DNA of 64,000 bases from Pseudonocardia hierapolitana (GCF_007994075.1 NZ_VIWU01000001.1:4836001-4900000), one strand, 5' to 3'; positions 49,517 to 57,910 are shown, numbered from the stretch's first letter. The notes: generated from the letters alone by a model not told the origin. Numbers and translations are program-made.

Positions 49517-50002
49517 TCAGGAGGATCCGGTGGGTGGGTCGAGCGGGGCGTCGAGCAGCTCCGCCAGCTCACCGACGAGCGCCGCGGTGCGCGCGCTGTC
49601 GCGACCCCCGAGCGGGGCCAGGAGGCGCTCGAGGAGCTCCTGGACCGCCTGCAGCGCGGGCCGCAGACGCTCGCGGCCGTGGTCGGTGACGGAGAGCCGG
49701 ACGGCCCGGGTGTCGTGCGGGTCGCGGTGGCGGGCGACGAGACCGTTCGCCTCGAGCGTGCGCGCCAGCTTGGAGACGTACAGGGCCTCCAGGCCGGTGT
49801 CGTCGGCCAGCTCGCGCTGGCTCGGCCGCCGGCCCGCGCGTTCCAGTCCGTGCAGCGCGGCCAGCAGGACGTACTGGGCGTGGGTCAGGCCCAGTGGTGC
49901 CAGGGCGCGGTCGACGGCGACGCGCCACTTCGTCGCGAGGCGCCAGACGATGGCTCCGGCGGCGGCTCCCTGCGGTCGTGATCGCACGGGATCACAGTAC
50001 AT
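49517..50002 (-). CDS. MarR-family regulator
   Basis: A 161-residue MarR protein with winged helix: LTHAQYVLLAALHGLER, PSQRELADDTGLEALYVSKLARTLEA and the wing HRDPHDTRAVRLSVTD. Probably controls the hydrolase gene 13 bp downstream. The start is uncertain: ATGs at 50017 and 50002 overlap the inverted repeat at 49997-50015, and GTG 49987 is another candidate. Confidence 0.85.
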   Translation of the reverse strand: MYCDPVRSRPQGAAAGAIVWRLATKWRVAVDRALAPLGLTHAQYVLLAALHGLERAGRRPSQRELADDTGLEALYVSKLARTLEANGLVARHRDPHDTRAVRLSVTDHGRERLRPALQAVQELLERLLAPLGGRDSARTAALVGELAELLDAPLDPPTGSS

Positions 50003-50015
50003 GGACATTATGTAC
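49997..50015. promoter_or_regulatory. inverted repeat GTACAT-N7-ATGTAC, likely MarR operator
   Basis: Perfect 6-bp arms at 49997-50002 and 50010-50015, overlapping a CATAAT -10-like box and the MarR start region. Its A+T content is far above its surroundings, typical of MarR autoregulatory sites. Confidence 0.6.
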
Positions 50016-50017
50016 AT

Positions 50018-50352
50018 GGCTACTATCTGGCCGTGGCCGGGGCGGCGACCGCGGAGGCCGCCCGGCCCGCTCCGGTGGCTCGCGCGCCCCGTGTGGGCCC
50101 ACGCGCCCGGTCGACGGGGCGCGTGGGCGGAGAACGGGTGCGTGAGCGGCGCAGATCGTTCCGATCAGCACGGCGCGCCGAAGCCTCGATCATGTCCGTC
50201 GGACCGCCTTCGGTGGCGCCGCGCGCCCTCCGGGCAGGCCCTGGCCTGCCCGCGTTGTGCTGCCCGGAGGGGTCGCAGAGGCGAGGGGCGGCTCCGCACG
50301 ATGCGCGGCGCCACCGAAGGCCTGGTCGAGGGGGTGCCGCCGGAGCCGCCCG
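50018..50352. other. 335-bp gene-free region with dispersed repeat and nested palindrome
   Basis: No gene is seen between the MarR and SDR genes. It contains one CGTGGGC-type repeat unit at 50122-50142 and the 114-bp nested palindrome at 50207-50320. The rest is GC-rich without clear structure. Confidence 0.6.
50207..50320. repeat. 114-bp nested palindromic element
   Basis: Outer arms of 18 bp are perfect: CCTTCGGTGGCGCCGCGC (50207-50224) and its inverse at 50303-50320. Inside, CCTCCGGGCAG (50227-50237) pairs with CTGCCCGGAGG (50260-50270), and GGGCAGGCC (50232-50240) alternatively pairs with GGCCTGCCC (50243-50251). It lies 33 bp after the SDR stop, so it may terminate that gene, but its size and symmetry also fit a small miniature transposable or REP-like element. 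Confidence 0.7.
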
Positions 50353-51093
50353 TCAGGCGTTCGTCCCCGCGTCGACCAGCAGAGAGGCGCCGGTGATCGT
50401 CCGCCCGCCCGGCCCGGCCAGGTGGGCGACGGTGGCGGCAACCTCGTCGGCGGTCTGGTACCGGCCGAGCGCGGTGAGGGAGCGCTGGTGCTCGGCGGAG
50501 TCGCCGTCGGCGGGGTTCATGTCGGTGTCGGTCGAGCCCGGCTGCACGAGGTTCACCGTGATGCCGCGCGGGCCCAGCTCGCGGGCGAGGGCGCGGGTGA
50601 GGCCGAGCAGCGCCGACTTGGACATGGCGTAGAGGGCGATGCCGGGGAAGGGCACCCGTTCGGCGAGGTTGCTGCCGATGCTGATGATGCGTCCGTCCGA
50701 TCCGAGGTGCGGCGATGCCGCCTGGGCCGCGACGAACGCGGCCCGGGCGTGGATCGCGAGCGTCCGGTCCAGCTCGTCGAGGGTCACCTCCTCGAACGGC
50801 CCGTACGGGAAGACGCCGGCGTTGTTGACCAGGACGTCGAGGCGGCCCAGCTCGGTGACGGCGGCGTCGACGGCGCTGCCGACGGCGGCCGCGTCCGCGC
50901 TGTCGGCCTGCACCGCGAGCGCGCGCCTGCCCAGCTGCTCGATCTCCTTCACGACCAGGGCCGCCTGGTCCGCGGCGGACCGGTAGGTGATCGCCACGTC
51001 GGCGCCGTCGCGGGCCAGCCGCAGCGCGACGGCGGCCCCGATCCCGCGGCTGCCCCCGGTCACCAGTGCGACGCGGCCGGTGAGGTCGTCCAT
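50353..51093 (-). CDS. SDR-family oxidoreductase (3-oxoacyl-ACP reductase-like)
   Basis: A 246-residue classical SDR: TGGSRGIGAAVALRLA cofactor motif, VLVNNAG, and catalytic Ser-Tyr-Lys in IISIGSNLAERVPFPGIALYAMSK; the C-terminus GGRTITGASLLVDAGTNA is FabG-like. NADP(H) preference is suggested by the Arg in TYRSAAD after strand 2. Divergent from a TetR gene at 98 bp with shared repeated motifs, so it is probably controlled by it. Substrate unknown. Confidence 0.9.
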   Translation of the reverse strand: MDDLTGRVALVTGGSRGIGAAVALRLARDGADVAITYRSAADQAALVVKEIEQLGRRALAVQADSADAAAVGSAVDAAVTELGRLDVLVNNAGVFPYGPFEEVTLDELDRTLAIHARAAFVAAQAASPHLGSDGRIISIGSNLAERVPFPGIALYAMSKSALLGLTRALARELGPRGITVNLVQPGSTDTDMNPADGDSAEHQRSLTALGRYQTADEVAATVAHLAGPGGRTITGASLLVDAGTNA

Positions 51094-51103
51094 GAGTGCC
51101 CCT

Positions 51104-51182
51104 TTTCTGTAGTGAACGCTAAGAAATTGTGGGGCGGGACCCGTCGGCCGTCAAGGGGTATCTTGAGGGAACGCTACAGAAA
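51104..51182. promoter_or_regulatory. divergent promoter region with paired operator-like repeats
   Basis: TTTCTGTAG (51104-51112) is inverted as CTACAGAAA (51174-51182). GAACGCTA occurs at 51114-51121 and 51169-51176, each joined to those arms. TAGTGAACGCTA at the SDR side is itself nearly palindromic. The two sites suit binding by the divergent TetR protein, one over each promoter. Confidence 0.55.
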
Positions 51183-51191
51183 GGCGGCGCC

Positions 51192-51821
51192 ATGGCCGAG
51201 CGAGGACGCCCGCGCGGGTTCGACCGCGCCGTGGCGCTGCGCCGTGCCATGGAGGTGTTCTGGGAGCACGGCTACGAGGGCACCTCCCTCGGGGACCTGA
51301 CCGCCGCGATGGGCATCCGGCCGCCCAGCCTCTACGCGGCGTTCGGGAACAAGGAGGCGCTGTTCCGCGAGGCCGTGGCGCTCTACGAGGGCATGGAGGG
51401 GGAGCCGCCGCTGCAGGCGCTGCAGGAGGCGCCCACCGCCGCCGCCGGCATCGAGGCGATGCTGCGGGCGAACGTGCGCTCCTACACCGAGCCCGGCCGG
51501 CCGACGGGCTGCATGGTCGTGCTGGCCGCCACCACGTACACGCCGAGCACCGAGGGGATCCGCGACTTCCTCGCCGAGCAACGCCGCGCCGGCACGGCGG
51601 CGGTACAGGAGCGGCTCGAGCGGGGGCGGGCCGACGGCGACGTACCACCCGGCGCCGACACGGGTGCGTTGGCCGCGTACGTCATGTCGGTGCAGTACGG
51701 GCTCTCGCTGCAGGCGCGCGACGGAGCGACCCGCGAGGAGCTCGACACCGTGGTGGACTGCGTGCTGGCCGGATGGGACGCCGTGGTGGCCGCCCGCGCC
51801 GTCACTGTCGGCACCGGATAG
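51192..51821 (+). CDS. TetR-family regulator
   Basis: A 209-residue TetR protein beginning [19 protein letters not shown], the form of TetR HTH found in AcrR-like regulators of redox genes. The recognition part is [19 protein letters not shown]; the C-terminus is a TetR_C_16-like helical bundle with a Cys ([14 protein letters not shown]). It is divergent from the SDR gene, which it presumably represses. Its TAG stop overlaps the -10 box of murA. Confidence 0.92.
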   Translation: MAERGRPRGFDRAVALRRAMEVFWEHGYEGTSLGDLTAAMGIRPPSLYAAFGNKEALFREAVALYEGMEGEPPLQALQEAPTAAAGIEAMLRANVRSYTEPGRPTGCMVVLAATTYTPSTEGIRDFLAEQRRAGTAAVQERLERGRADGDVPPGADTGALAAYVMSVQYGLSLQARDGATREELDTVVDCVLAGWDAVVAARAVTVGTG

Positions 51822-51824
51822 CGT
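51819..51824 (+). promoter_or_regulatory. -10 box TAGCGT of murA
   Basis: TAGCGT overlaps the TetR stop and ends 7 nt before GTG 51832; no ribosome site is present, so murA is probably leaderless. Confidence 0.4.
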
Positions 51825-51831
51825 CGCCTGC

Positions 51832-53100
51832 GTGGCGGAGCACTTCGCGGTGAACGGTGGCGCCCGGCTCGTCGGCGCCGTCGACGTGGTCGGGGCGAAG
51901 AACAGCGTGCTGAAGCTGATGGCGGCGGCGCTGCTGGCCGAGGGCACGACGACGATCACCAACTGCCCGGAGATCCTGGACGTCCCGCTGATGGCCGACG
52001 TGCTGCGCAGCCTCGGCTGCACCGTCGAGGTCGAGCACGGCACGGTCACGATCGACGTCCCGGCGAGGCCCGGCGCCCAGGCCGACTACGCGTCGGTGTC
52101 GCGGCTGCGCGCGTCGGTGTGCGTGCTCGGGCCGCTCGTGGCGCGCTGCCGGCGTGCCGTGGTGCCGCTGCCCGGCGGCGACGCGATCGGTTCCCGCCCG
52201 CTGGACATGCACCAGGCAGGCCTGCGCAAGCTGGGCGCGACCACCGAGATCGAGCACGGGCGGGTGGTCGCCCACGCCGAGGAGCTGCGCGGGGCGCAGA
52301 TCTGGCTCGACTTCCCCAGCGTCGGCGCCACCGAGAACATCCTGATGGCCGCCGTGCTCGCCGACGGCACCACCGTGATCGACAACGCCGCGCGCGAGCC
52401 GGAGATCGTCGACCTCTGCACGATGCTGCAGCAGATGGGTGCCAAGATCGACGGGGTGGGCAGCTCCACGCTCACCGTGCACGGCGTCACGCAGCTGCAG
52501 CCCACCCAGCACCGGGTGATCGGCGACCGGATCGTCGGCGCCACATGGGCGTTCGCCGCCGCGATGACCCGCGGCGAGGTCACGGTGCGCGGCGTCGACC
52601 CGCACCACATCGACCTGGTGCTGGACAAGCTGCGCTCCGCGGGGGCGGAGACCGCGATCGGCGCGCAGGAGTTCACGGTGCGGATGGACCGCAGGCCGCG
52701 CGCCGTCGACTTCGTGACCCTGCCCTACCCCGGTTTCGCCACCGACCTGCAGCCGATGGCGATCGCGCTGTCCGCGGTGTCCGACGGCACGTCGATGATC
52801 ACCGAGAACGTCTTCGAGGCCCGGTTCCGCTTCGTCGACGAGATGGTGCGCCTCGGCGCCGACGCCCGCACGGACGGCCACCACGCGGTGGTCCGCGGCG
52901 TGGATCGCCTGTCCAGCGCCCCGGTGTGGGCGAGCGACATCCGCGCGGGAGCCGGCCTCGTGCTGGCCGGGCTGTGCGCCGACGGGGTGACCGAGGTCTG
53001 GGACGTCGAGCACATCGACCGCGGCTACCCGCGGTTCGTCGAGAACCTCAGCGCCCTGGGCGCCGACGTCGCACGGATGCAGGCGCAACCCCAGCGCTGA
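51832..53100 (+). CDS. murA: UDP-N-acetylglucosamine 1-carboxyvinyltransferase
   Basis: A 422-residue EPSP-synthase-fold enzyme, the first committed step of peptidoglycan synthesis, adding enolpyruvate from PEP to UDP-GlcNAc. The loop that normally reads GGCAIG is GGDAIG with Asp117 replacing the catalytic Cys; the same Asp occurs in mycobacterial MurA (D117), which is naturally resistant to fosfomycin. [16 protein letters not shown] and [17 protein letters not shown] are other family parts. GTG 51832 chosen with the TAGCGT box. Sits at the Rv1315 position after the adenosyltransferase but separated by an inserted module. Confidence 0.95.
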   Translation: MAEHFAVNGGARLVGAVDVVGAKNSVLKLMAAALLAEGTTTITNCPEILDVPLMADVLRSLGCTVEVEHGTVTIDVPARPGAQADYASVSRLRASVCVLGPLVARCRRAVVPLPGGDAIGSRPLDMHQAGLRKLGATTEIEHGRVVAHAEELRGAQIWLDFPSVGATENILMAAVLADGTTVIDNAAREPEIVDLCTMLQQMGAKIDGVGSSTLTVHGVTQLQPTQHRVIGDRIVGATWAFAAAMTRGEVTVRGVDPHHIDLVLDKLRSAGAETAIGAQEFTVRMDRRPRAVDFVTLPYPGFATDLQPMAIALSAVSDGTSMITENVFEARFRFVDEMVRLGADARTDGHHAVVRGVDRLSSAPVWASDIRAGAGLVLAGLCADGVTEVWDVEHIDRGYPRFVENLSALGADVARMQAQPQR

Positions 53101-53104
53101 CCCG

Positions 53105-53659
53105 CTACGCGTGGTAGGTGAGTGCGACCACCCCCGTCGCCGTCGGCGTCGCGTCCACGAGCCTCAGCGGGTTCGGCAGTCCTTCGTCGAAGAACCGCGT
53201 GCCGGTACCGAGGACGACCGGGTGAACGCCGAGGACGAGCTCGTCGACCAGGCCGTGCCGCAGCAGCGAGCGCACCAGTGTGAAGCTGCCGTAGGTCAGG
53301 ATGTCGCCGCCGGGCGCCTCCTTGAGCCCCGCCACGGTCTGCGCCGGGTCGCCGGGGAGCGCGGTGGCGTTCCACGGCAACGGCCCGCGCAGCGTGTTGG
53401 TCACGACGGCCTTGGGGATGCGGTGCATCGCCTCGGCGTACGGCCCGGTGTTGCGGGACCAGGCCTTCTCGATGATCTCGAAGGTCCGGCGGCCCAGCAG
53501 GAAGGTGTCGCTCGCCAGCAGGCTCTGCGTCGCGTGCTCGGCCGAGCTCTCGTCGAAGAAGCCGAGGGCCCAGCCGCCGCGGTCGAGCTCTCCGAACCCG
53601 CCCGGGTCCTGCACCACACCGTCGAGCGTGACGAAGGTCTGCACGGTGAGCTTGCGCAT
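53105..53659 (-). CDS. RibD_C dihydrofolate reductase-like protein
   Basis: A 184-residue RibD C-terminal/DHFR-fold reductase: RKLTVQTFVTLDGVVQDPG, DTFLLGRRTFEII, and ILTYGSFTLVRSLLRHGLVDE with VVLGTGTRFFDEG. A second member of the family with the one at 18.8 kb. Start ATG 53659 was chosen over upstream starts because the family begins with this strand. A possible promoter lies about 130 bp upstream. Substrate unknown. Confidence 0.88.
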   Translation of the reverse strand: MRKLTVQTFVTLDGVVQDPGGFGELDRGGWALGFFDESSAEHATQSLLASDTFLLGRRTFEIIEKAWSRNTGPYAEAMHRIPKAVVTNTLRGPLPWNATALPGDPAQTVAGLKEAPGGDILTYGSFTLVRSLLRHGLVDELVLGVHPVVLGTGTRFFDEGLPNPLRLVDATPTATGVVALTYHA

Positions 53660-53753
53660 GAGGGGACTCCGTTCCCGGCCGGACCGTCCGGCCGTGAACA
53701 GGGAGACCCGGGGCGGGCCGGAAAGGAATCGGTCCCAGCGTCGAAGGTCGCGC

Positions 53754-53820
53754 GCATGATCGAGCTCCTGGTGGATCATGCAGCGGTGCGGACGTAGGAA
53801 ATGTCACAGCACCGGTGCAA
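53754..53820 (-). promoter_or_regulatory. putative promoter and operator of the RibD_C gene
   Basis: Minus-strand TTGCAC (53820-53815) and TACGTC (53796-53791) are 18 nt apart. An 8-bp inverted repeat GCATGATC (53754-53761)/GATCATGC (53774-53781) follows. It would give a leader of about 125 nt. Confidence 0.3.
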
Positions 53821-53907
53821 CCCCCGAGCGAACCCGGGGGACATCCCCACCCCGGTTCAGGGGGTGCCCCTATGGGCTCGGGCGCCCGTCCGCGACAGGG
53901 TGGACGG

Positions 53908-54594
53908 GTGATCACCGAATGGCTCGGCTCGTTCTTCGCATTGATCGACGCGATCCCGACGTGGCAGCTCTATTCGGTGGTCGGCGTGCTGCTGGTGCTC
54001 GAGACGACCGTGCTGGTCGGGCTCGTGACCCCGGGGGAGGTCGTCCTGCTCGCCGCGGCGACGACCGTGGGCAGCACGGGGGACTACCTGGCGCTCGCCG
54101 CGATCGCGGCGGGGGCCAGCTTCGCCGGTCAGACCGGGGGGTACCTGCTCGGCCGGACGTTCGGGGGCCGGATCCGGGCGAGCTGGGGCGGTCGCAAGAT
54201 CGGCGAGGCGAACTGGTTGCGGGCCGAGCGGGTGCTGCGCGGGGGAACGGGGCGCGCGATCGTCGCGTCGCGGTTCCTCGCCGTGGCCCACTCGCTGGTG
54301 CCCGTGATCGCCGGCACGCTGCGCATGCCGTGGGGGCGGTACGCGCGGTGCACCGCGCTCGGTGCGGTGCTGTGGGGCCTGGTCTACGTCGGGCTCGGCA
54401 GCGCCGCGTCGATCGCGATCCGGGAGTCCGCGCACCTGCTCGGACCGACGGTCACGACCGTGGTGGTCGGGGCGGTCGTGGTCGCGCTGATCGTGCGGGC
54501 GGTGAGCAAGCGCCGTCAACCGGCTGGGGAGCAGGTCGCGGCCGATGCACCGACCGTGGCGATCGCCGTGGGGGAAGCGCCCGAGCGGCGCTGA
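53908..54594 (+). CDS. DedA-family membrane protein
   Basis: A 228-residue DedA protein with about five hydrophobic segments. The conserved motif FAGQTGGYLLGRTFGGR is followed by the basic SRFLAVAHSLVPVIAGTLRM, which holds the family's essential Arg residues. DedA proteins act as undecaprenyl-phosphate or phospholipid flippases that support membrane homeostasis; the exact substrate here is unknown. GTG 53908. Followed by a strong terminator hairpin. Confidence 0.9.
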   Translation: MITEWLGSFFALIDAIPTWQLYSVVGVLLVLETTVLVGLVTPGEVVLLAAATTVGSTGDYLALAAIAAGASFAGQTGGYLLGRTFGGRIRASWGGRKIGEANWLRAERVLRGGTGRAIVASRFLAVAHSLVPVIAGTLRMPWGRYARCTALGAVLWGLVYVGLGSAASIAIRESAHLLGPTVTTVVVGAVVVALIVRAVSKRRQPAGEQVAADAPTVAIAVGEAPERR

Positions 54595-54637
54595 ACGGAC
54601 CGGGCGACCGTGGGGGCGGCGCCCGTTCCGGGTAGGA

Positions 54638-54677
54638 GAGGTGGTCGTGCTCCCGAGGTGCGGAGCACGACCACCTC
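54638..54677. terminator. perfect 16-bp hairpin between convergent genes
   Basis: GAGGTGGTCGTGCTCC (54638-54653) pairs with GGAGCACGACCACCTC (54662-54677) around an 8-base loop, between the convergent dedA-like gene and the small anchored-protein gene. Confidence 0.8.
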
Positions 54678-54685
54678 GTCCGCCA

Positions 54686-55003
54686 TCACCGGCTCCGACC
54701 GACGACCAGCCGCGCGTTCACCAGGTCGGCGCGGAACACGAGCAGGCGGTAGCCCTCTCCCGCTCGCCCGACGGTCGAGCGGATCCCGGCATCGGCGAGG
54801 CGGGAGCGCAGCACCTGCGCCGCGGCCTCCGTCGGCACCCGGGAGACCTCGGTGAGCAGGCCGTCGCCGGTGGGGTCGTCCGGATCGGGCACGTGCGGCG
54901 CGGGCTGGTCCCGGCCGGTGCCGAACGTCCAGCGCAGCGCGAGCAGCACGATCCCGAGCATCAGGACCGCGCCGAGGATCATGGTGAGCCGGGCGTCTGG
55001 CAC
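54686..55003 (-). CDS. small membrane-anchored protein with DUF2007-like domain
   Basis: A 105-residue protein with an N-terminal membrane helix (LTMILGAVLMLGIVLLALRW) and a small C-terminal alpha/beta region (TEVSRVPTEAAAQVLRSRLADAGI, then YRLLVFRADLVNARLVV) resembling the PF09413-like signal-transducing DUF2007 fold. Function unknown. It is divergent from the mutase gene. Confidence 0.6.
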   Translation of the reverse strand: MPDARLTMILGAVLMLGIVLLALRWTFGTGRDQPAPHVPDPDDPTGDGLLTEVSRVPTEAAAQVLRSRLADAGIRSTVGRAGEGYRLLVFRADLVNARLVVGRSR

Positions 55004-55146
55004 TCCTCGATTGTCCGTCCTACCCTGCGAATCCGCCTATCCACCTGGATCGATCCGAGGGTGTGACGCCGCTCGTGAAGCGGCGCTGCGGGGGCTACGC
55101 GCCAGTAGCATCGGCTTTCTCGCCCATCTCGACGCGGAGGTGCCCG

Positions 55147-57141
55147 GTGCCGTACCCGACCGACCGCGAGCGCGACCGCCCCTGGGTGATCCGCACGTAC
55201 GCGGGCCACTCGTCCGCGAAGAAGTCGAACGCGCTCTACCGTCGCAACCTGGCCAAGGGACAAACCGGGCTCTCGGTCGCGTTCGATCTGCCGACCCAGA
55301 CCGGTTACGACCCCGACGACGAGCTCGCGAAGGGTGAGGTCGGCAAGGTCGGCGTGCCGGTCAGCCACATCGGGGACATGCGGACCCTCTTCGACGGCAT
55401 CCCGATGGCCGAGGCCAACACCTCGATGACGATCAACGCACCGGCGATGTGGCTGCTCGCGCTCTACGTCGCGGTGGCCGACGAGCACGGCGCGCCGCGC
55501 GACCAGCTCGCCGGCACCACGCAGAACGACATCGTCAAGGAGTACCTGTCGCGCGGCACGTACGTGTTCCCGCCTGCGCCGAGCATGCGGCTGATCTCGG
55601 ACACGATCGCGTGGTCGGTGCGGCACATCCCGAAGTGGAACCCGATCAACATCTGCAGCTACCACCTGCAGGAGGCCGGGGCCACGCCCCCGCAGGAGCT
55701 GGCGTACGCGCTCTCCACGGCCATCGCCGTGCTCGACACCGTGCGCGACTCGGGGCAGGTGCCGCAGGAGCGGTTCGGCGATGTCGTCGGGCGCATCTCG
55801 TTCTTCGTGAACGCCGGGCTGCGGTTCGTCGAGGAGATGTGCAAGATGCGTGCCCTCGCCCGCCTCTGGGACGAGATCACGCGCGAGCGCTACGGCGTGC
55901 AGGACCCGAAGCAGCGGCGGTTGCGCTACGGCGTGCAGGTCAACTCGCTCGGGCTCACCGAGGCGCAGCCGGAGAACAACGTGCAGCGCATCGTCCTGGA
56001 GATGCTCGCCGTCACGCTCTCGCGCGACGCGCGGGCGCGCGCGATCCAGCTGCCCGCGTGGAACGAGGCACTCGGCCTGCCCCGCCCGTGGGACCAGCAG
56101 TGGGCGCTGCGCATGCAGCAGGTGCTCGCCTACGAGACCGACCTGCTGGAGTACGAGGACCTGTTCGAGGGCAGCCGCGTCGTCGAGGCGAAGGTGGCCG
56201 AGCTCGTCGAGGGGGCCCGCACCGAGATCGACCGGGTGCAGGAGATGGGCGGGGCCGTCGCGGCCGTCGAGTCCGGCTACATCAAGGGGCAGCTGGTGAG
56301 CGCACTGGCCGAGCGGCGCAGGCGCATCGAGGCCGGCGAGGACGTGGTGGTCGGTGTCAACCGGTTCCAGACCACCGAACCGAGCCCCCTGCAGGCAGAG
56401 GGCGCCGCGGCGATCGAGACGGTGGACCCGGCCACCGAGGCCGCCGCGATCGAGGCGATCCGCGCCTGGCGGGCGGGCCGGGACGCCGCCGCCGTCGAGT
56501 CGGCGCTGGACGCGCTGCGCGACGCGGCCAAGACCGACGCGAACCTGATGGACGCCTCGATCGCCTGCGCGAAGGCCGGCGTCACCACCGGTGAGTGGGC
56601 CGGGGTGCTGCGCGAGGTGTTCGGCGAGTTCCGCGCCCCCACCGGGGTGTCCGCCGCGGTGGTCGGGGGCTCGGCGGCCACCGAGATCGCCGAGGTGCGC
56701 GAGCGCGTGCGGGCCGCGAGCGAGACGATCGGGTCGCGGCTGCGGATGCTGGTGGGCAAGCCCGGCCTCGACGGGCACTCCAACGGCGCGGAGCAGGTGG
56801 CCGTGCGGGCCCGCGACGTCGGGTTCGAGGTGGTCTACCAGGGCATCCGGCTCACGCCCGCCCAGATCGTGGCCGCGGCCGTGCAGGAGGGCGTGCACGT
56901 GGTGGGCCTCTCGGTGCTCTCCGGGTCCCACCTCGAGGTCGTGCCCGCCGTGGTCGGCGGCTTGCGTGCCGCGGGTGCGGACGACGTGCCGGTGGTGGTC
57001 GGCGGGATCATCCCCGCCGAGGACGCCGCCGAGCTGCGCAAGCGCGGCGTGGCGGCGGTGTTCACGCCGAAGGACTACCAGCTCACGGCGATGATGGACG
57101 AGATCGTCTCGCTCGTTCTCGCGGCACACGACGCGGGCTGA
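55147..57141 (+). CDS. meaA: ethylmalonyl-CoA mutase (protein MeaA)
   Basis: A 664-residue coenzyme-B12-dependent acyl-CoA mutase of the MeaA/Ecm type. The N-terminal catalytic barrel has YRRNLAKGQTGLSVAFDLPTQTGYD and QRRLRYGVQVNSLGL; the C-terminal B12 domain has DGHSNG at 542-547 (DxHxxG), so the dimethylbenzimidazole tail is displaced by His544. It isomerises (2R)-ethylmalonyl-CoA to methylsuccinyl-CoA in the ethylmalonyl-CoA pathway or feeds extender-unit metabolism. GTG 55147 has GGAGG upstream. No crotonyl-CoA carboxylase/reductase gene is in the window. Confidence 0.93.
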   Translation: MPYPTDRERDRPWVIRTYAGHSSAKKSNALYRRNLAKGQTGLSVAFDLPTQTGYDPDDELAKGEVGKVGVPVSHIGDMRTLFDGIPMAEANTSMTINAPAMWLLALYVAVADEHGAPRDQLAGTTQNDIVKEYLSRGTYVFPPAPSMRLISDTIAWSVRHIPKWNPINICSYHLQEAGATPPQELAYALSTAIAVLDTVRDSGQVPQERFGDVVGRISFFVNAGLRFVEEMCKMRALARLWDEITRERYGVQDPKQRRLRYGVQVNSLGLTEAQPENNVQRIVLEMLAVTLSRDARARAIQLPAWNEALGLPRPWDQQWALRMQQVLAYETDLLEYEDLFEGSRVVEAKVAELVEGARTEIDRVQEMGGAVAAVESGYIKGQLVSALAERRRRIEAGEDVVVGVNRFQTTEPSPLQAEGAAAIETVDPATEAAAIEAIRAWRAGRDAAAVESALDALRDAAKTDANLMDASIACAKAGVTTGEWAGVLREVFGEFRAPTGVSAAVVGGSAATEIAEVRERVRAASETIGSRLRMLVGKPGLDGHSNGAEQVAVRARDVGFEVVYQGIRLTPAQIVAAAVQEGVHVVGLSVLSGSHLEVVPAVVGGLRAAGADDVPVVVGGIIPAEDAAELRKRGVAAVFTPKDYQLTAMMDEIVSLVLAAHDAG

Positions 57142-57150
57142 GCCGCGCGG

Positions 57151-57378
57151 TCAGCTCGGCGGCGGCAGCTTGCGCGCGGCGGCGGTGGCCAGCGCCGTTG
57201 CCGGGCGGGTGCCGATCACCCCGTCGGCCAGCGCGGCGACGGCACCGCGGGCCGCGGTCTCGGCGATCTCGCACAGGTCGTCGACGGCTCGCCAGACGGC
57301 GCCCATGCCGTCCGCACCGACGACGTCGCACAGCCGGTAGCGCCCGGCGACCACGGCCGGGGCCTCCTCCACACCCAT
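57151..57378 (-). pseudogene. protein-kinase-like N-terminal fragment
   Basis: A 75-residue frame that begins with GRYRLCDVVGADGMGAVWRAVD, the shape of the glycine-rich ATP loop of Hanks-type Ser/Thr kinases (GRYRLxxLLGxGGMGxVWRA), but it lacks the invariant Lys, catalytic loop and DFG. It then runs into an Ala-rich tail. It is most likely a decayed kinase remnant; a short real gene is the alternative. Confidence 0.55.
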
Positions 57379-57430
57379 GCGTCCCCCCGGCCGCGGGATA
57401 ACCCGGCGGACGCGGCGGCCTGGTGGTGCG

Positions 57431-57838
57431 TCAGCGGCGGAGCTGCGCGACCAGGCGCCGGGTGCTGTCGCGGCGGCCCCACGCCACCACCGCGGCCACG
57501 ACGCCGACGGTCGCCGGGATCGCGACCAGCGCGCCTCCGCCGATCGCCAGCGTGAGGACCACCGCGCCGATCATCAGGGCGACGAAGCACGTGGCGGCGA
57601 GGCCGGTGAGGCGCGGGACGAACATCGCGATCGCGCCGGCCAGCTCCAGCGCACCGATGACGTACATGCCGGTGGTGCCCAGGCCCATGGCCTCGAACCC
57701 GGCGACGTTCTGCGCCTCGGCGGTGAGCTTCCCGAACGCGGAGAACGCGTAGACGGCGGCGAGGAGGACCTGCAGCGTCCAGAGGGCGACGTGGGCGACG
57801 CGGCCGGTGGTGGGGCGGGTGGCGGTCGTGGCGGTCAT
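57431..57838 (-). CDS. DoxX-family membrane protein
   Basis: A 135-residue protein with four transmembrane segments: LWTLQVLLAAVYAFSAFGKL, GMYVIGALELAGAIAMF, LAATCFVALMIGAVVLTL and IPATVGVVAAVVAW. DoxX proteins form a quinol-oxidase-like or thiol redox membrane complex in known cases; the role here is uncertain. Start ATG 57838. Confidence 0.8.
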   Translation of the reverse strand: MTATTATRPTTGRVAHVALWTLQVLLAAVYAFSAFGKLTAEAQNVAGFEAMGLGTTGMYVIGALELAGAIAMFVPRLTGLAATCFVALMIGAVVLTLAIGGGALVAIPATVGVVAAVVAWGRRDSTRRLVAQLRR

Positions 57839-57910
57839 CGAGGGCTCCGTACGTGTGGGGTGGAAGCGGTCGGTGTATGGACCGCCGGCGCGCCCGGAAC
57901 TCATCGGTGC

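Noticed and set aside
46990..49689. An 899-codon open frame through the MFS gene and hydrolase
   Set aside because: It is one frame of the MFS gene continued past the frameshift into antisense reading; no motifs after about 47710.
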